Origin: Aphrophora alni
Lineage: Eukaryota; Arthropoda; Insecta; Hemiptera; Aphrophoridae
NCBI GenBank assembly: GCA_963513935.1
Contig: OY740769.1
Coordinates: 68,096,984 to 68,160,983 of the forward strand
Length of the DNA: 64,000 nt
Reading direction: 5' to 3'
Shown: positions 37,525 to 49,970 of the stretch, piece by piece
Position numbering within the stretch: position 1 is the stretch's first letter
Layout of the letters: each line of letters starts with the position of its first letter
Made by a program: the position numbers and the translations under genes
The notes under the pieces: generated by a model
Database searches by the model: none
Seen by the model: only the letters and a program-made list of their open reading frames with translations
What the model was told of the DNA's origin: nothing

Positions 37525-37905
37525 TCATTAGTGACATTAATGAGAAAAATTCCAACTCTAACATTAGTAATATTTGTATCAAATGTAGTATTAGTTACAT
37601 TTGTTACTAGTCTAACGTTAGAAATATTTGAAACAAGTCATTAGTGATATTGTTTTACCAATGTCATGTATTTGTCATAAGTTGCAATCGTGATATTAAC
37701 GACATTTCTGACGAAGTTCAAGATATGTAACATTTGTGACAAGGCTTAGATTAATTAGTGACAATTGTCATAATGTAACATTAATGATATTTGTGACAAT
37801 GACAATTAGTGACGCTTTTTTCATGTCATCATAATTAGTAACATTTGTGGTAAGTCTAACAATTTTGAAAAGTATAACATTTGTGGAAAGTAACAACAAT
37901 AATGA
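37525..37905 (+). repeat. Degenerate minisatellite
   Basis: Variants of a core close to TAACATTAGTGACATTTGTG plus ACAAGTC recur about ten times with irregular spacing of some 25-45 bp (for example 37528, 37561, 37591, 37613, 37640, 37727, 37757, 37780, 37808, 37837). Units differ by substitutions and short indels. The array is old, with no sharp unit boundary. Confidence 0.6.
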
Positions 37906-40900
37906 AAGCTTACATTGCTTGTATCAAAACATTCGTGGATGCGCCTACATTTAAACAATATCGGACACATTAGTGTATACGGCATGAGTAAACATAGTTT
38001 TCAACTAATTACTTACAATACTATACCTTAACACTTAGTATATTACGTGACAAGATGAAGTAGTTTTCTCTTAACACTAAATTTTACCCTAAGCTAAGCA
38101 CAACTTGTCTCTTCTAGTAAAGAGCTAACTTCTACTGCAAAAAAGATTTATTATCAGCCTAGTTTGTTACACTTCGGATAAACAATAGTTTATTAACATT
38201 TAACATTGACGCAAGTTTCACACATTAACTGTCAAATGTGCCAAGATAAACTTACGTTTATTGTGAATATCTTACTTTTTTAAATTTAAACGTTGATCAA
38301 ACTCTCTTATGTTAACCAGTTTCGAATAGTTAATAATATAATATTATTGGGAGCTAAAAATGTAAGAAATTGAGAGTTGAAGGATAAGATAAAAATATAA
38401 TATAAGTGTAAGTTAGCTTTTTAAGTTAAATAGTAAATGCCATTTCTTTATAAACGTACGTTGCTTGGTGAATTTTATTTGAGTAGGATTTAGTTGTGGC
38501 GGGGAGGGAATGGTGGTGTCAGGTCTAACCTTGTTTAGTGCCATCATATAAATAGACGAGTTTTACTTAGCGGTGTTCAAGTATCTTTATAAAAGAGTTT
38601 TTGTGTTGACCTTCTTCCACTGTTGTTATGATATTGTTTACTTATTTTCACCACTCTATATCTATTTACACATATTATATCAACAATTAATATGTCCGCA
38701 GATTATGAATGAATTGTTGACTTAGTGACAGCGAATGATTAATTTTCCGTTAGAGTAGGTTATTTGTACTCAAAGTGGTCTCTGCCAAAAATCATCCAGA
38801 AAGTATGATGAAGGTCAGCCCTCGTTGAAAACACTAGACGATTTATTTTCAACATAGGATTCTAAAATAAATCGTATTTGAATAAAAATCAACTATGAAA
38901 ATACAAATTATCTAGTAACATTCTACTTTTACATCCTACATTAAACATGATAACAAATTTTAAAATACCGCAGCGTAATAAAGAATGTATTGAACACACG
39001 TTAGAAAAATAAAGTTTTTATAAGGGGATAGTGAATTTGATATTTCAAACACCTGAAAGATAAACTAAACCGAAATGTTTAATGGACTATCTTCAATAAA
39101 AATAACAGAGTATGATGTATTATACCAATAATATAAGTTTACATTTATAAATATTGTGATATTTCGTAAATATATTACTATTAAAATTGGTATAAAATAA
39201 CATAGATGATATTAAAACAAAAACAAATTTATTTTGTTTATCTAAAGACATATTTCAAATATAGAAAATATGGTATGAGCTTATAAACATAAGTTATTAA
39301 GTTATACTAAAGAGAACGCAGTGCGTGAACCTTTTTGAACCTTTACAGATTTAGACAACAAAGTATGCCTATGTACCGGAAGAGATGTAAAACGAGCTAC
39401 AGAGCGTGTTACACTTCACGCTACAGAGGGCAGTTACAAAACGTAACGTCTCAAGTTTCCGTTGTAATACCATTGTGATACAGCGACGCGGCTAAAACGA
39501 GAAAATTATACAAGGGGGGGGGGAGAACTGCGTGAGGACATTTTAAAACAATGATAACTACAAATATAAATTGTTTAATGTACACCATTGAAATACGTTA
39601 TACAGTATAATGGGAATACATATTGAGTGGAATAACTAGAACGTGTTAAACATACAGACATTGAACAAACTTTATAAATGATCAATAAGTTATTTTATAG
39701 ATATATAGTGGCAGATAAATTACATTTCTAAAATGTCCAATCACCTTCAAGCAGACGTTTTTATTTAGCTTTAAATTAATAATAACTTAACATTCCATGG
39801 TAGATTGTTGAGATATAAAAAAGTGTCAAATTGTAACAAAACGAGTTGGTTAGCAACATATACATGTCCTTTCCTACCCTCATGTGTGTCGTTTACATTT
39901 GATATAGAGCGCGAAAACTGAAAAACATCACCTGGACTCTTCTACCCACTTGGAACAGAGACCAGCAATAACGAACTACCAAATCTCTTTAGAAGACTCT
40001 GCACTCAATATCTCTGCCTAGCTTCTAAATGAAATTTATGTTCCACTAAACCACGTCCTTAAAGGACAATGACCACCGGATATCTCCAATAGGCTGATCT
40101 TATTATCTACCAACAAAGGTATAAGAAATCAGATTTGTTGGACAATTAGTTGAAATGTAAGATCTTCTATAAAACATTGTATCTCCTTCATTCAACTCTA
40201 CATACTCAATGTAATGGTATTCTCTTCAAGGCTGTATTCCCCCGATGAACAGGAGCACCAGTTGTATTCTCGAAACAGGAAGTGCTGGATGTAGACTTGA
40301 AGTAATCAGTTCGTACTGTCACACTGCCTTGCGGTAGAATATAACCGAAACCTGAGAATTATAGGTTTATACCATACCAGACAGTTGCTCCCGAAGAAGG
40401 GAACTCATAGACTTGCGCTCTAAATGATTTAAAATCCAATGATTAAAAGTGTTTCACTCTCCAGATAAAACTGACGATCTTATTTCCTCTTAAAACAGAA
40501 ATTTCGACCGTGCTGCTCTTTTCAGGATCACTCTTACAATAAATTCGCCCATCATGACTCCTCAGTAAATATACAATTATAATAATACGAGGTAAAATAG
40601 AGTACTTTACTTTTATAATTTTGTTTAAAAAGAATGGAAAATGTTAGAGCTCTTAAGTGTGAATAAATGTATGTCAGTTTGTTTTTGAGTATGTAATGGA
40701 GGGGGAGTAGTGGTAGGACAGTGTTGTAAACTGTCATTTTTATTACCATACATATGTGTTAAATTACCTTCTTTCTGTCACTTATTGTTTGAAGTTTATA
40801 GAAATTATTTACGTAAATAAATTTCAAACCAAATATTCTTAAAATGTTTGAACAGCAATGAACTATTCACGGTTTACAAAAACACGAACTAAATCACAAA

Positions 40901-41565
40901 ACTAAGTAAACACAATGGAACACAAAGCGGCTTTAATAAAGATCTTATTATAAGTATAAAATATACCACAAGGAAATCAAATCTTATTTATTCCTTTTCT
41001 AACATAAAAGATTCTATATTTACAGCATGCAGGCTTAGCGTAGGCTTATTCTTCCATCCAAGGGTTAACGCACTCTACAGCCCTTCACATTACATTTTAT
41101 ACCGATTGTTCAAAAAGTTTGAATCAGCCCTTAAATATGTTTTAACGAATCGTATATAGAAACAGGTGTTTTATATAACTCAAGTACATTCATAAGGAAA
41201 GGAAAATGAGCGCCCCAATGTTAAGCCTCTGAGTGATCCTTTACTTTTATTTTACTCTCTTATGAGTATAAAAAGGCGATTCTGAAGAAAAAACAACAAT
41301 GCAGCAATTATGTTTTTCTACTACTAAGTTCTAAAACGATAGTTTGTATATTCGGCACTTATTTCTCATTAAAAATTGGACAAATTTGAATAAAAATTTC
41401 TGGTACCTAGCAAGTTTTTAGTTTTTCAAATAAAAATTATTATCAATATATAATGGTCGTAGTAAGAAGTATAATGGTCTATTGGTCGTAGTGTATAATA
41501 CACACACTAAATATTTTTCCTACAATTACCTAACAATGTACATGTTCTCTCACTGATTTGAGAAA
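37906..41565. other. Noncoding DNA, two GC-richer stretches
   Basis: Mostly AT-rich. Two stretches, 39300-39530 (with a GGGGGGGGG run at 39515) and 39900-40560, are less AT-rich and could hold decayed exons or transposon pieces. Every frame is interrupted and I recognise no motif. Confidence 0.4.
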
Positions 41566-41567
41566 GC

Positions 41568-41650
41568 AAAGTGGCCAATTCGCTCATCAGTGAGACAATG
41601 TTAACATTGTCTCACTCTAATTACTTTGTCTCACTCCAGATTTGCAACGT
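41568..41650. repeat. Left foldback hairpin with a 26-bp perfect palindrome
   Basis: 41590-41615 is a perfect palindrome (GTGAGACAATGTT / AACATTGTCTCAC). The flanks extend the pairing. CAAAGT...AGTGAGAC on the left faces GTCTCACTCTAATTACTTTG on the right, with a ~10-base bulge in the left arm. Confidence 0.85.
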
Positions 41651-41659
41651 GAAGGCACG

Positions 41660-41845
41660 AAATAGTGAGCGCGTAACATGCAGACAAGGTCGTATGTGCG
41701 CGAAATACGTTGGCAGCACTGGCTGTAAATCAGCTGGTCAGCTGTTGTACTGTTGTATTTGTCACAACACTTCCGGTCACGGCAGAAGCCACCATTTCAT
41801 TGATTTGCCATTTGTAAACATTGAAGGTGGTTTTGCTGTCGCAAA
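41660..41845 (+). promoter_or_regulatory. Promoter-like leader of the recombinase-like gene
   Basis: Distinctly GC-richer than the surroundings, with several CpG (GCGCGTAA, GTGCGCGAAATACG) and an ETS-like CACTTCCGGT. No TATA box. It ends directly at the ATG context CGCAAAATGG. A TATA-less promoter is inferred from composition and position only. Confidence 0.3.
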
Positions 41846-42382
41846 ATGGACGTTAATGACGATTTTAGTAATAATAGTTCACCAGAAGAATCTTGTACTC
41901 CAGAAGAATTAAAAAATGTGGCGAGGAATGTGTCTCTAAATCTTCTTCCAGAGAAATCAAAACATAAATATGAAAAAAGGTATGAATTGTTTACTTCCTG
42001 GTGTGAAAGTAAGAATGTAAAAAGCCCAACGGAAAATGTACTTTTAGCATATTTTGCTGGAAATTCAAAGATTAATAAATCTTCTACTCTTTGGGGCGTT
42101 TATTCAATGCTTAAATCCACAATTCAAATCAAACATAACATTAACATTGGCAGTTACAAAAAACTTATAGCTTTCTTGAAAAAAACGTCCGTAGGGTATG
42201 AACCTAAAAAATCAAAGATTTTGTCTAAAGATGAGGTTGAAACATTTCTTAAGACTGCTCCCGATGACATTTATTTAATGAAGAAAGTAGTTTTAATATT
42301 TGGGATAGCTGGTGCCTGCAAAAGTTCACTTCTGTGTAAAAATATGTTAAGTTTCTTTACCAATTTATTTGTTTTATGGTAA
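41846..42382 (+). CDS. Tyrosine-recombinase-like protein, N-terminal half (Crypton-like), 178 aa
   Basis: Intronless frame starting at an ATG in good context (A at -3, G at +4). Residues 1-35 are acidic and Ser/Glu-rich. Residues 36-115 are helix-rich and resemble the core-binding (SAM-like) domain of animal tyrosine recombinases: KHKYEKRYELFTSWCESK (39-56), NVLLAYFAG (64-72), TLWGVYSMLKSTI (81-93) and YKKLIAFLKK (104-113). KKSKILSKDEVETFL (121-135) is the usual entry into the catalytic domain and GIAGAC (153-158) its first core motif. The Arg expected after GAC is Lys159, and the sequence then departs from the family and stops at residue 178. The HxxR and Tyr parts are missing, so it cannot recombine DNA alone. 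It could be a DNA-binding remnant, a non-autonomous element gene, or the first exon of a spliced gene (donor-like CTGT/GTAAAA at 42334). The family call is from recognition, without a search. Confidence 0.6.
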   Translation: MDVNDDFSNNSSPEESCTPEELKNVARNVSLNLLPEKSKHKYEKRYELFTSWCESKNVKSPTENVLLAYFAGNSKINKSSTLWGVYSMLKSTIQIKHNINIGSYKKLIAFLKKTSVGYEPKKSKILSKDEVETFLKTAPDDIYLMKKVVLIFGIAGACKSSLLCKNMLSFFTNLFVLW

Positions 42383-42400
42383 CTGTAGGAAAAATATAAT

Positions 42401-42521
42401 GTGCAACTCGAGTGCAAAGTGCAATCGCCTCACTCGAGAAACCATTCCTCACTCGCCTACGGCTCGTGAGTAAGGATTTCTCTCGAGTGAGGCAAATGCT
42501 CACTTTGCTCACTAGTTGCAC
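42401..42521. repeat. Right foldback hairpin (imperfect ~57-bp arms)
   Basis: Begins GTGCAACTCGAGTGCAAAGT and ends with the complement (GTGAGCAAAGTGAG when read on the minus strand from GTGCAACTAGTGAG). The central part is ACTCGCCTACGGCTCGTGAG. The arms pair along nearly their full length with scattered mismatches. It starts 18 bp after the recombinase-like stop codon. Confidence 0.9.
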
Positions 42522-45330
42522 AAATAACTATTGAAACCCTTCTATAGGATTTCAGGTTATTACAACTCTAAAATTGTCTCATAGCACTAAACAAACTAAT
42601 TGGTTACTATCCTAAATCTTGATTAGGAAGTTCTATTATTAAAAAGCCACGTTTAAAAATTTCTTTTTTATTGTTACTTTAACAATTTTTAACACATTTT
42701 AATTTAAAGTGAACGTCATATTGCAAACCATTGTATAAAATATGTAGGTGGCAAACATTTAAATATTAGTTTTGTGTGAGACAAAGTTTTTATAAATTTG
42801 TTGCACAGTTTTTTTATCTCTCATGTAAGTGAAGTGCGTGGGCAAACGTTGTGAAGGAAATATAAATACTGCTGGGAAATTATGTAAATTTATGAAAGAA
42901 TGAGTTCTTTTTAAAATATGCAACAGCCTTCCAGAGCTATTCAATTATTTTCTTTACTGTTTTTGTTAGTGAATTATTGTATACGTTTGGAGACTGTAAA
43001 GTTAGTTTAAAACAGCTACTTACTTTCCTATGCATTAACATAAATGGAAACGAGTTTTTCGGTATTTGTTAGCCTATTTCGCCGTGAGGTGTTATAGAAT
43101 ATTTTAATAATCATAAGTTTAAAATTAATGTTATTTTTAATTATAAGAGAGAAAACTGATGTGACCATCAGACGATGTATCATTTAGTTCTCTAACAAAA
43201 ATTTCATAAACATTACCATCATTATCGAAATTAATCACTAAATATAATTTGTGATATTTTGTAGCATGTTAATTTGTGTCGATATTTTTACGTTCAATTT
43301 GTAGGTATACCAACTTACGTGCTGCCCTTCTTTTCCACTATTTGACCGATATCCGTACTTGTACTATTGTGGGATACTCATATATGTGTTTGTAAAACGT
43401 TTTGTATTGTGTGAATTCGTATAACAAAGTTTGTGCAATTTTTATTTTGTCAAAATTTTATAATATAAAAAAAAAATTGTGAGTTGGACCAGCATATAAC
43501 TCCAGTTACTTTGTTAAATTAAAAACTTGATGAATTTCCTAAAAATCAGTGATATATAGACTTTAAAAAAACGCATTGTGATTACCAATAACCTCTCTTT
43601 TAATACTGTATTAAACTCAGTTTTAACCCAAATCTAATGAATCCATACCTCTAATAAAGGTCTTGTTCTAATTTGTACCCTCAGTACGTGATTTTATTTT
43701 CAAATTAAGTCTAGTTCCAGGGAATACTTCCGCAGGATTGTTTTGAATTGACGACAACTACAGTACTTTAAGCTTTTTAAATATTTATTATAGTGTATAT
43801 AATAACTAAAGAAACAATGTTTTCTGTCTTAGTTCAACTTGGTACCAAAAATTACGAACCTATTTAATTCAAACTATAACTACTAATGCAAATATTTGAG
43901 CACCTACTTAATGCAATCTCTCCCATTTACGTTTTATAAATACTTTATACATAAGAAAAATGAATAAGTCAACCTACTTTTTATATATCTAGGTATAATA
44001 ATAAGAAAAAACGTGTCATATATAATAAAACATCCAACTTTATAACGTTTGTTTCTAACATTTTAAATACACATTGAATCAACCTGTATTTGTCAAACTG
44101 GATGTTCTGGTTAAAACGTGCAGTGAACAGATAATTTAGGTTATGATAAATGAACAATCAAAATTAATTTCTAATAAATATATCCACATCTGGAAATATT
44201 TTTTTGAAGGATAGTACACGGTTTTCCTTAAAGCCGTTAGTTGATCTTGTTCTGAATAGTTATTAAATGTTTCAAAATATAAATACAAAAACCTACCCCC
44301 ATTCGATTACTCCCCGTCTACTAACGTATACATATAATATAAAATAAACATTCAAGTTTTCATTTTAATTTATAATGTAGTTAACCATACGAAATGTGTA
44401 AGTTTAATAATTTGTCTAAATATAATATTTATGGTCTGAACAATTCATTTTTATATTACGTATTATTATTTCAAACTTAATCTCAATCTCTTAACTCAAA
44501 GAGCAATCTTTTCATCTTTCGAGATAAAGGATTTTCAGTCACAAAAATCTGCATTGAATGTTGTATGTACTGAATTGTATTTGTATTGCTATTTATTACA
44601 TTCTTATCAAATCTTTTTATTATTAACCGAATAATTTTATGACGGAGTTACAACTCCACATATAACCCAATGCCATAAGTAAAGACCAATAATTTAATTC
44701 CCATAAACAATTATTTTTGAAATATTATTGAAATAAAAAAAAAAATATATAAGCGTTTCAAAATACCTCCTTGGACTACGCCATTATTTTGAGATATTAA
44801 CCCAAAAGTTGTGGATGTAAAGAAATTAACAGTATACTAATTTATTAACTATTAAACCAGTCATACAATTTAAACTCTATACCGGCACAATTTAAAACTA
44901 TCATTGTACTTATTTAGTCTATTGAATTGAGATAGTTTGTGCAGTATTTATAGATCTATTTGTTTTGCAATACGTTTGTAGATAATTCAAGTTAATATTT
45001 ATTACCTGAAGGCGATTCTGGACGGTCAAGGGAGAATAAATGTACTGGAATAGACTTAGAAGTAGTTGCGCTTAATTTCGACTTTCTTCAGTGGGCAGTT
45101 ATTGCTTTTTCATGTCATCGTTTATTAAGAGAGAATGTCACCGTTCCTTAAAAAGAGAATGTAGGGGACATAGAAAAAAGTCGCCTAGTCCCACTGTCTA
45201 TCCAACTTTGTGGTTCAGTTATTAATTAACCAATTTCGATTGTATTTGGTAATAGACAATTATGTAAGATTATGTAAAATTTATGGCCAATTAACGGGTA
45301 TTCAGAATAGGTTTCACAATCGCTTTGAAA
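42522..45330. other. AT-rich noncoding DNA, no gene seen
   Basis: I looked here for the missing catalytic half of the recombinase and found no HxxR-type or Tyr-box sequence on the plus strand. Frames are short and low in complexity. Confidence 0.5.
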
Positions 45331-45914
45331 TACGAGAGGTCATTTTTTAAGTAAGAATCGTTCACGCATACCAACCGCGCAGGCTGTCACGTGATGCGCT
45401 CAAGGTTAGCCACTCTTGCCCAGTCCCCAACTATGCAGTCAGTTGATTTCATGTCTCTGCCATTGTTGGTTCTATCGTAACACCGCTTTGTTTGTCGCCA
45501 AGTTAATCAATGAAACCGCCGATTGTGACTTTCTGTAAGTAATTGCGCCTGCAAATAAAATAATAGGAAAATTCTTTACGCAAAAAAATACAAAGTATCA
45601 AGTGTACAAAGTATCCTTAACAGTTGCCGACCTTTATACTGCGATTAGCACGGACATTGACGACATAAATGATCCACACGCAAAATGCTAACCAAGCAAT
45701 TCTGTAAAATCCTTAGATGTCACAGAATACAATTTTTGAAAGTGCTTTTTTTGTGGTGATAATGCATCATTTGTGCATATTTAAAAATAATAAAAAAGCA
45801 GTTCAAAACAGAAAACACACACACACACACAACTTGTATCTAATATATCTTATTTTTATAATTATTATAATAATGTATCTGTGATACATCAATTCCCTAA
45901 AAATGAGCCCTCTA
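45331..45914 (+). mobile_element. Internally deleted mariner-like element
   Basis: The ends match as inverted repeats at TA. The left end reads TA-CGAGAGGTCATTTTTTAAG, and the right end on the minus strand reads TA-GAGGGCTCATTTTTAGG (12 of 14 bases equal over GAGaGgTCATTTTT). After a ~180 bp leader the plus strand has ATGAAACCGCCGATTGTGAC, and one frame reads ADCDFL.VIAP, like the 'ADCEVRAVIRF' start of irritans-type mariner transposases. The next codons are full of stops and the DDD catalytic region is absent. At ~580 bp it is less than half the normal ~1.3 kb length, so it is a dead, deleted copy. A (CA)n tract (45816-45831) has grown inside it. Confidence 0.5.
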
Positions 45915-48900
45915 TTATTTAAAAAGAAAACGGAAAAAAATTTGTAACAAGTTTTCAAAACCTCTAAATTTTAAAATATCAAACGAAAATTTTGTAGAGT
46001 GTAACACATAAATTCATATATTTTGAAAAATTCAAAGTTAAAATGATAAAAACATATACTTATTACACATTTCATAGTACCGATTCTTTCCAAACTAATT
46101 TGTTTTGTTATTTCAAAGTTCAATAATAATTTACAGGTTAAGCTTTGAGTTTACCTTTACGAAAAAAAGGCGAAACACCGAAATGTTAGTTTTTTTGTCG
46201 AAGGTAGATTTTAAGCGAAATTATAAAGTAAAAACTCATTTATTTATTCCAGTTAGGTTAATGAATTCCATATCTGAAATCATAAAACCAACGATAATTC
46301 TAGTTTGCAAAGTAAGATCTGTTGTTAACGACCATTGATTCAGTTGTCAAATACGATTTATTACCCAGATGTGACAGCCTATTTATGGATGTTATGCATG
46401 TAATATCTGACAGACATTGACGAGTATTAAATTTGAACTCAACAAACTGTGCAAAATTATCGCACACATATATTAGTAATAAGCCTAAAATAACAATAAT
46501 ATCTTATCATTATATTGGTATAAATACCCAGTTATTAGTAACCGGTAAAAAGTTGGAAATAAGTAGTAGAATATTTCTAGAGTAGTGGAAATTCTTAAAA
46601 TCGGTCTAAACAATTTCTAATATTAAAACCTAAAGTTAAACCACACGTAAAGGTATATTATTTTTTTGAGCAAATTGGAAAATTTCACAACGAAACGAAA
46701 GAACATGAACAATTTTTTTACAACAATACTAGCAAAAACAAATTTCAATTGGAATAAAAAAGTAAAATAAAATGTGGTACTCTTCGATTTTAGCATCAAA
46801 TACTACAAATGGTTTAATATCGTGGTTTATTTTCATTATGATTATTAGATACTGAACTGTCATATTATGAAAACGGTCATAAACACATATTTATTAGAAA
46901 ATAAAACGTGTAACAATTATAAAACAACATATTACATGTTTATTTAAATAAATATACATTTTCTACAAAACCTAACCTATGCAAAACTTTACTATCTGCC
47001 TCGTGGATATTTTCCTATCTCCCTGGGAAATTAATATAATATCTGAAGTAGTCAAGAGAGAAACTGAGGGGGTTTGTGAATATTCTTCTTTAACCAAAGA
47101 CTAATATTTATTGTATTATTTGGTTTTCATAATATACTAAGCAATCATATTATTTGCCCGCATTACCTTTACATCCTAATAAATTCTTCACTCCAACAAG
47201 ATAATTTTAGTGCCTGTAAGCATTGAAGTAGTTTACTACCCAACTTCGATAGCTTTTTGGAATGACTGAATTGTAGTAACACAACCTGTATAGGAAAAAC
47301 AGACAGCTTTTCAAAATAAGTAAAGACCGACAACGGGTTATTATGGTTTTATTTCAGAATTTAGAGGAGAAATGACAGCCAGCGGTTGTGCATAGACCGT
47401 TATAACTTCCATGACGCTTAACAAATAGAACACATAAAGACGGTTATTTCCCGAGAAAAGAGTGTCAGACTTTAATACTCCAGCAAACTCTCCACCACCA
47501 ATCTTAGGACAGTGTTTACGAATATGTCTATATTAAACAGCTCCGAATCCTACAGCGTCGACCAAAACAGACACGGTAAACTGCTCTCTATATGTTGACA
47601 TCTCTTCAATCAATACCAAAATGATAATTTTAAGACTTTAAATTTTTAGAATTAAATATAACTAACCATAAATTATAAAAATGAATTTATTTTTAAATTA
47701 GTGCACAACATTATGCAAATAGTATTTACTAAGGAAATATGAAGTTAGTTACTCTCAGTTTAGTGGAGAGCTCTGCAAGATATAAAATAAATTTATTATT
47801 CCCATCTTTCATCCTTTTTTGACTTCGTCCTTTTCTTACCTAATCTTCTTGGAAAATATTTTCCCTCATCATATAGTTAGATTGTTATTATGTAAATAAA
47901 TACACATATACTCGTAACGACGTAACAATTATTGTATAAAGACATACACGTAAAGGGAGCTCACCACAACGTCCAAGGAATCCTTGAAATCCATATAGTG
48001 TAACCACTGTTTAATTCAGAGGTTCATCGTTTCATTGAATCTTCATAGTCACTACGCAGATTGGAACACGTTTGATTTGAAATTATGTTCATTTAATAAA
48101 TAATATACATCTTTTTGTATTTAAACTCTTTGATGATTTTTACTGCTTATGTGTAACGATTTAGAATCTGTTAAGAAATCTGTATATTTATTGACTAAGT
48201 TACGTTATTAATTTAGATTCAGTTGTGAAGATATTATTTACAGTAGATGTTCTGAGACCGGTTTCGTTTTTAAATGTATGACCTAGATAACAGATATTGT
48301 AATTTTTACATGTTATATTATATATCCCCTAATTTGATTTCCTTCATGTTCTTTCAATTTTAGGACGGAGTATCTATTTTGTCTATGATCATTGTTTCTA
48401 GTGAGAAACCAAAACATATTGTGTTAACGCTGTTGGTTAAACTATTCGCAAGCTCATTGTTACAACAAAGTAGTAAATGTTTGTCTTTATTTGACCTCTG
48501 AGGGCTTCTTATTATTATCATCTTTTTTAGATGGTATTGAAATAGGTAATTGATCACAAGATGTTTATGACCATTACTTCGATGTAGTTTTGATTGCTTT
48601 AATTTGTGTATTTAACGATTAACTTCGAACATTACTGTGATCTGTATTTGGATAAAACTCTTCAAGATTGCCATTTTTTGACATCTGTAATGGTGAGAGT
48701 CTGCGAGTATAGTGATATTTGTTATGGTTAGTTTTCTTTATATATTACATTGGCATTCATCTGTTCTTCTTATAATGATTAGGTACAGAAAGTTGAGTAT
48801 AATCTGAAACCTCAATTTCAATTGTGAATTGTTTATTTTCTATATTTTATACAAAACACGCTTGCAAGGGATGTAACTAGATCTTATGAAGTATAGAGTA

Positions 48901-49509
48901 ATTATTAATGTTTTAAAATATATTTTTAACATTTGAAATGCAATAGCTATTTTTGCTTAGTAGATATGGTGAGTTAGTATTAACATGTACGAAAATAAAT
49001 CTGAAAATGATGGCATTATTTAGTATTTAGAGATTGGATTAATAAAAACATATGTTCATAGAAATTTTTAAATTGGCAACCATTTTTAATATTCTTTTTG
49101 GTGTTTCTGGTAATTCAGTTGGTTTGTATGGAGATAAAATAACATAATATATTAACATAAGACGATCATTGTGGTTACAAAGGCCATCCGTACGATGAAC
49201 GGATGTATATAAAACTGGAGTTTATCGGATCTCAGGTTATGAGACATGAAAATCAATCAGAACTACAATACAATGAGCGAGAATAAATAAAAACTTATAA
49301 TTAATTATAAAAAGTGTACATTAATAACACCTTCTGTTTATCATAATGTTATCCTAATAAGGAAGATTAGATTTTAAAATAATACAAACATGAATTACTC
49401 TAACTCACAAATATAAGTGTAAATTCCTGGAAAAGAAGAAATCTGGAATCTAGGGAATTACACAAACACTCAATAATAATAATAATCTAAATTTTTAATA
49501 TATTATCTT
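45915..49509. other. AT-rich noncoding DNA, no gene seen
   Basis: Frames at 46105-46338 plus and 48360-48557 minus lack motifs. No RNA gene or tandem array. Confidence 0.45.
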
Positions 49510-49970
49510 TGTACGTAAATCTACTTACAATAGAAATTACAAAAGAAATTATAAAAGAAAATAATTTCCTATAAGTAAGTTTATTGAGAACAAACTTTGC
49601 GCCGTTGACATTATTTTAAATTAGGCCTGAGCCAACGTACCCTAAAAGTAAAATAATCTTTACACGAACCTCACGTACCGTGTATATTAAACCATAAACT
49701 AAACAAAGCGAAGAATAAAAGTCAGTTTACAGGGTTATATAGTAAGGGTAGTTTTAAACTCATTATGGTATGATCTCTCACTACTTATACAGAAATGATG
49801 TGTAACATAATATTTATATTCAGATTTTATTGATTTAAATCCATTTGTAATTGAAGTACCTCATGTCCATATTTTATCTCACAAGATTTTGTAACCTACA
49901 TTGTAATTTTGCTAATCGGAAAAAATACCTCTATATATTTCAGTACCTAGCTATTCATTATCGTAATGAA
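49510..49970 (+). repeat. Dispersed repeat X, copy 1
   Basis: Shared landmarks with 53610-54030 and 54530-55030, in order, are GTACGTAAAT, TTGACATTATTTT.AATTAG, CCTCACGTAC, ACCATAAACTAAACAAA, GAATAAAAGTCA and CATTATGG. Copy 1 and copy 3 are the most complete pair. Confidence 0.65.

Larger units (their letters stand above)
41566..42521 (+). mobile_element. Hairpin-bracketed unit carrying a recombinase-like gene
   Basis: A ~0.95 kb unit in an AT-rich desert. From left to right it has a foldback (41568-41650), a GC-richer promoter-like stretch (41650-41845, with CACTTCCGGT at 41769), the 178-codon recombinase-like frame, and a second foldback (42401-42521). The two foldbacks share sequence. GAAAGCAAAGTGGCCAATTC on the left resembles the right end read on the opposite strand (GTGAGCAAAGTGAGCATTTG) and both go on to TCACT-type repeats. 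This is what mobile-element termini look like, but I found no convincing target-site duplication. Known Cryptons lack long terminal inverted repeats, so the arrangement is unusual if the protein is Crypton-related. Confidence 0.5.

Noticed and set aside
41571..41912. 113-codon plus-strand frame
   Set aside because: It spans the left foldback and leader and overlaps the recombinase-like gene in another frame. Its start lies inside a palindrome.
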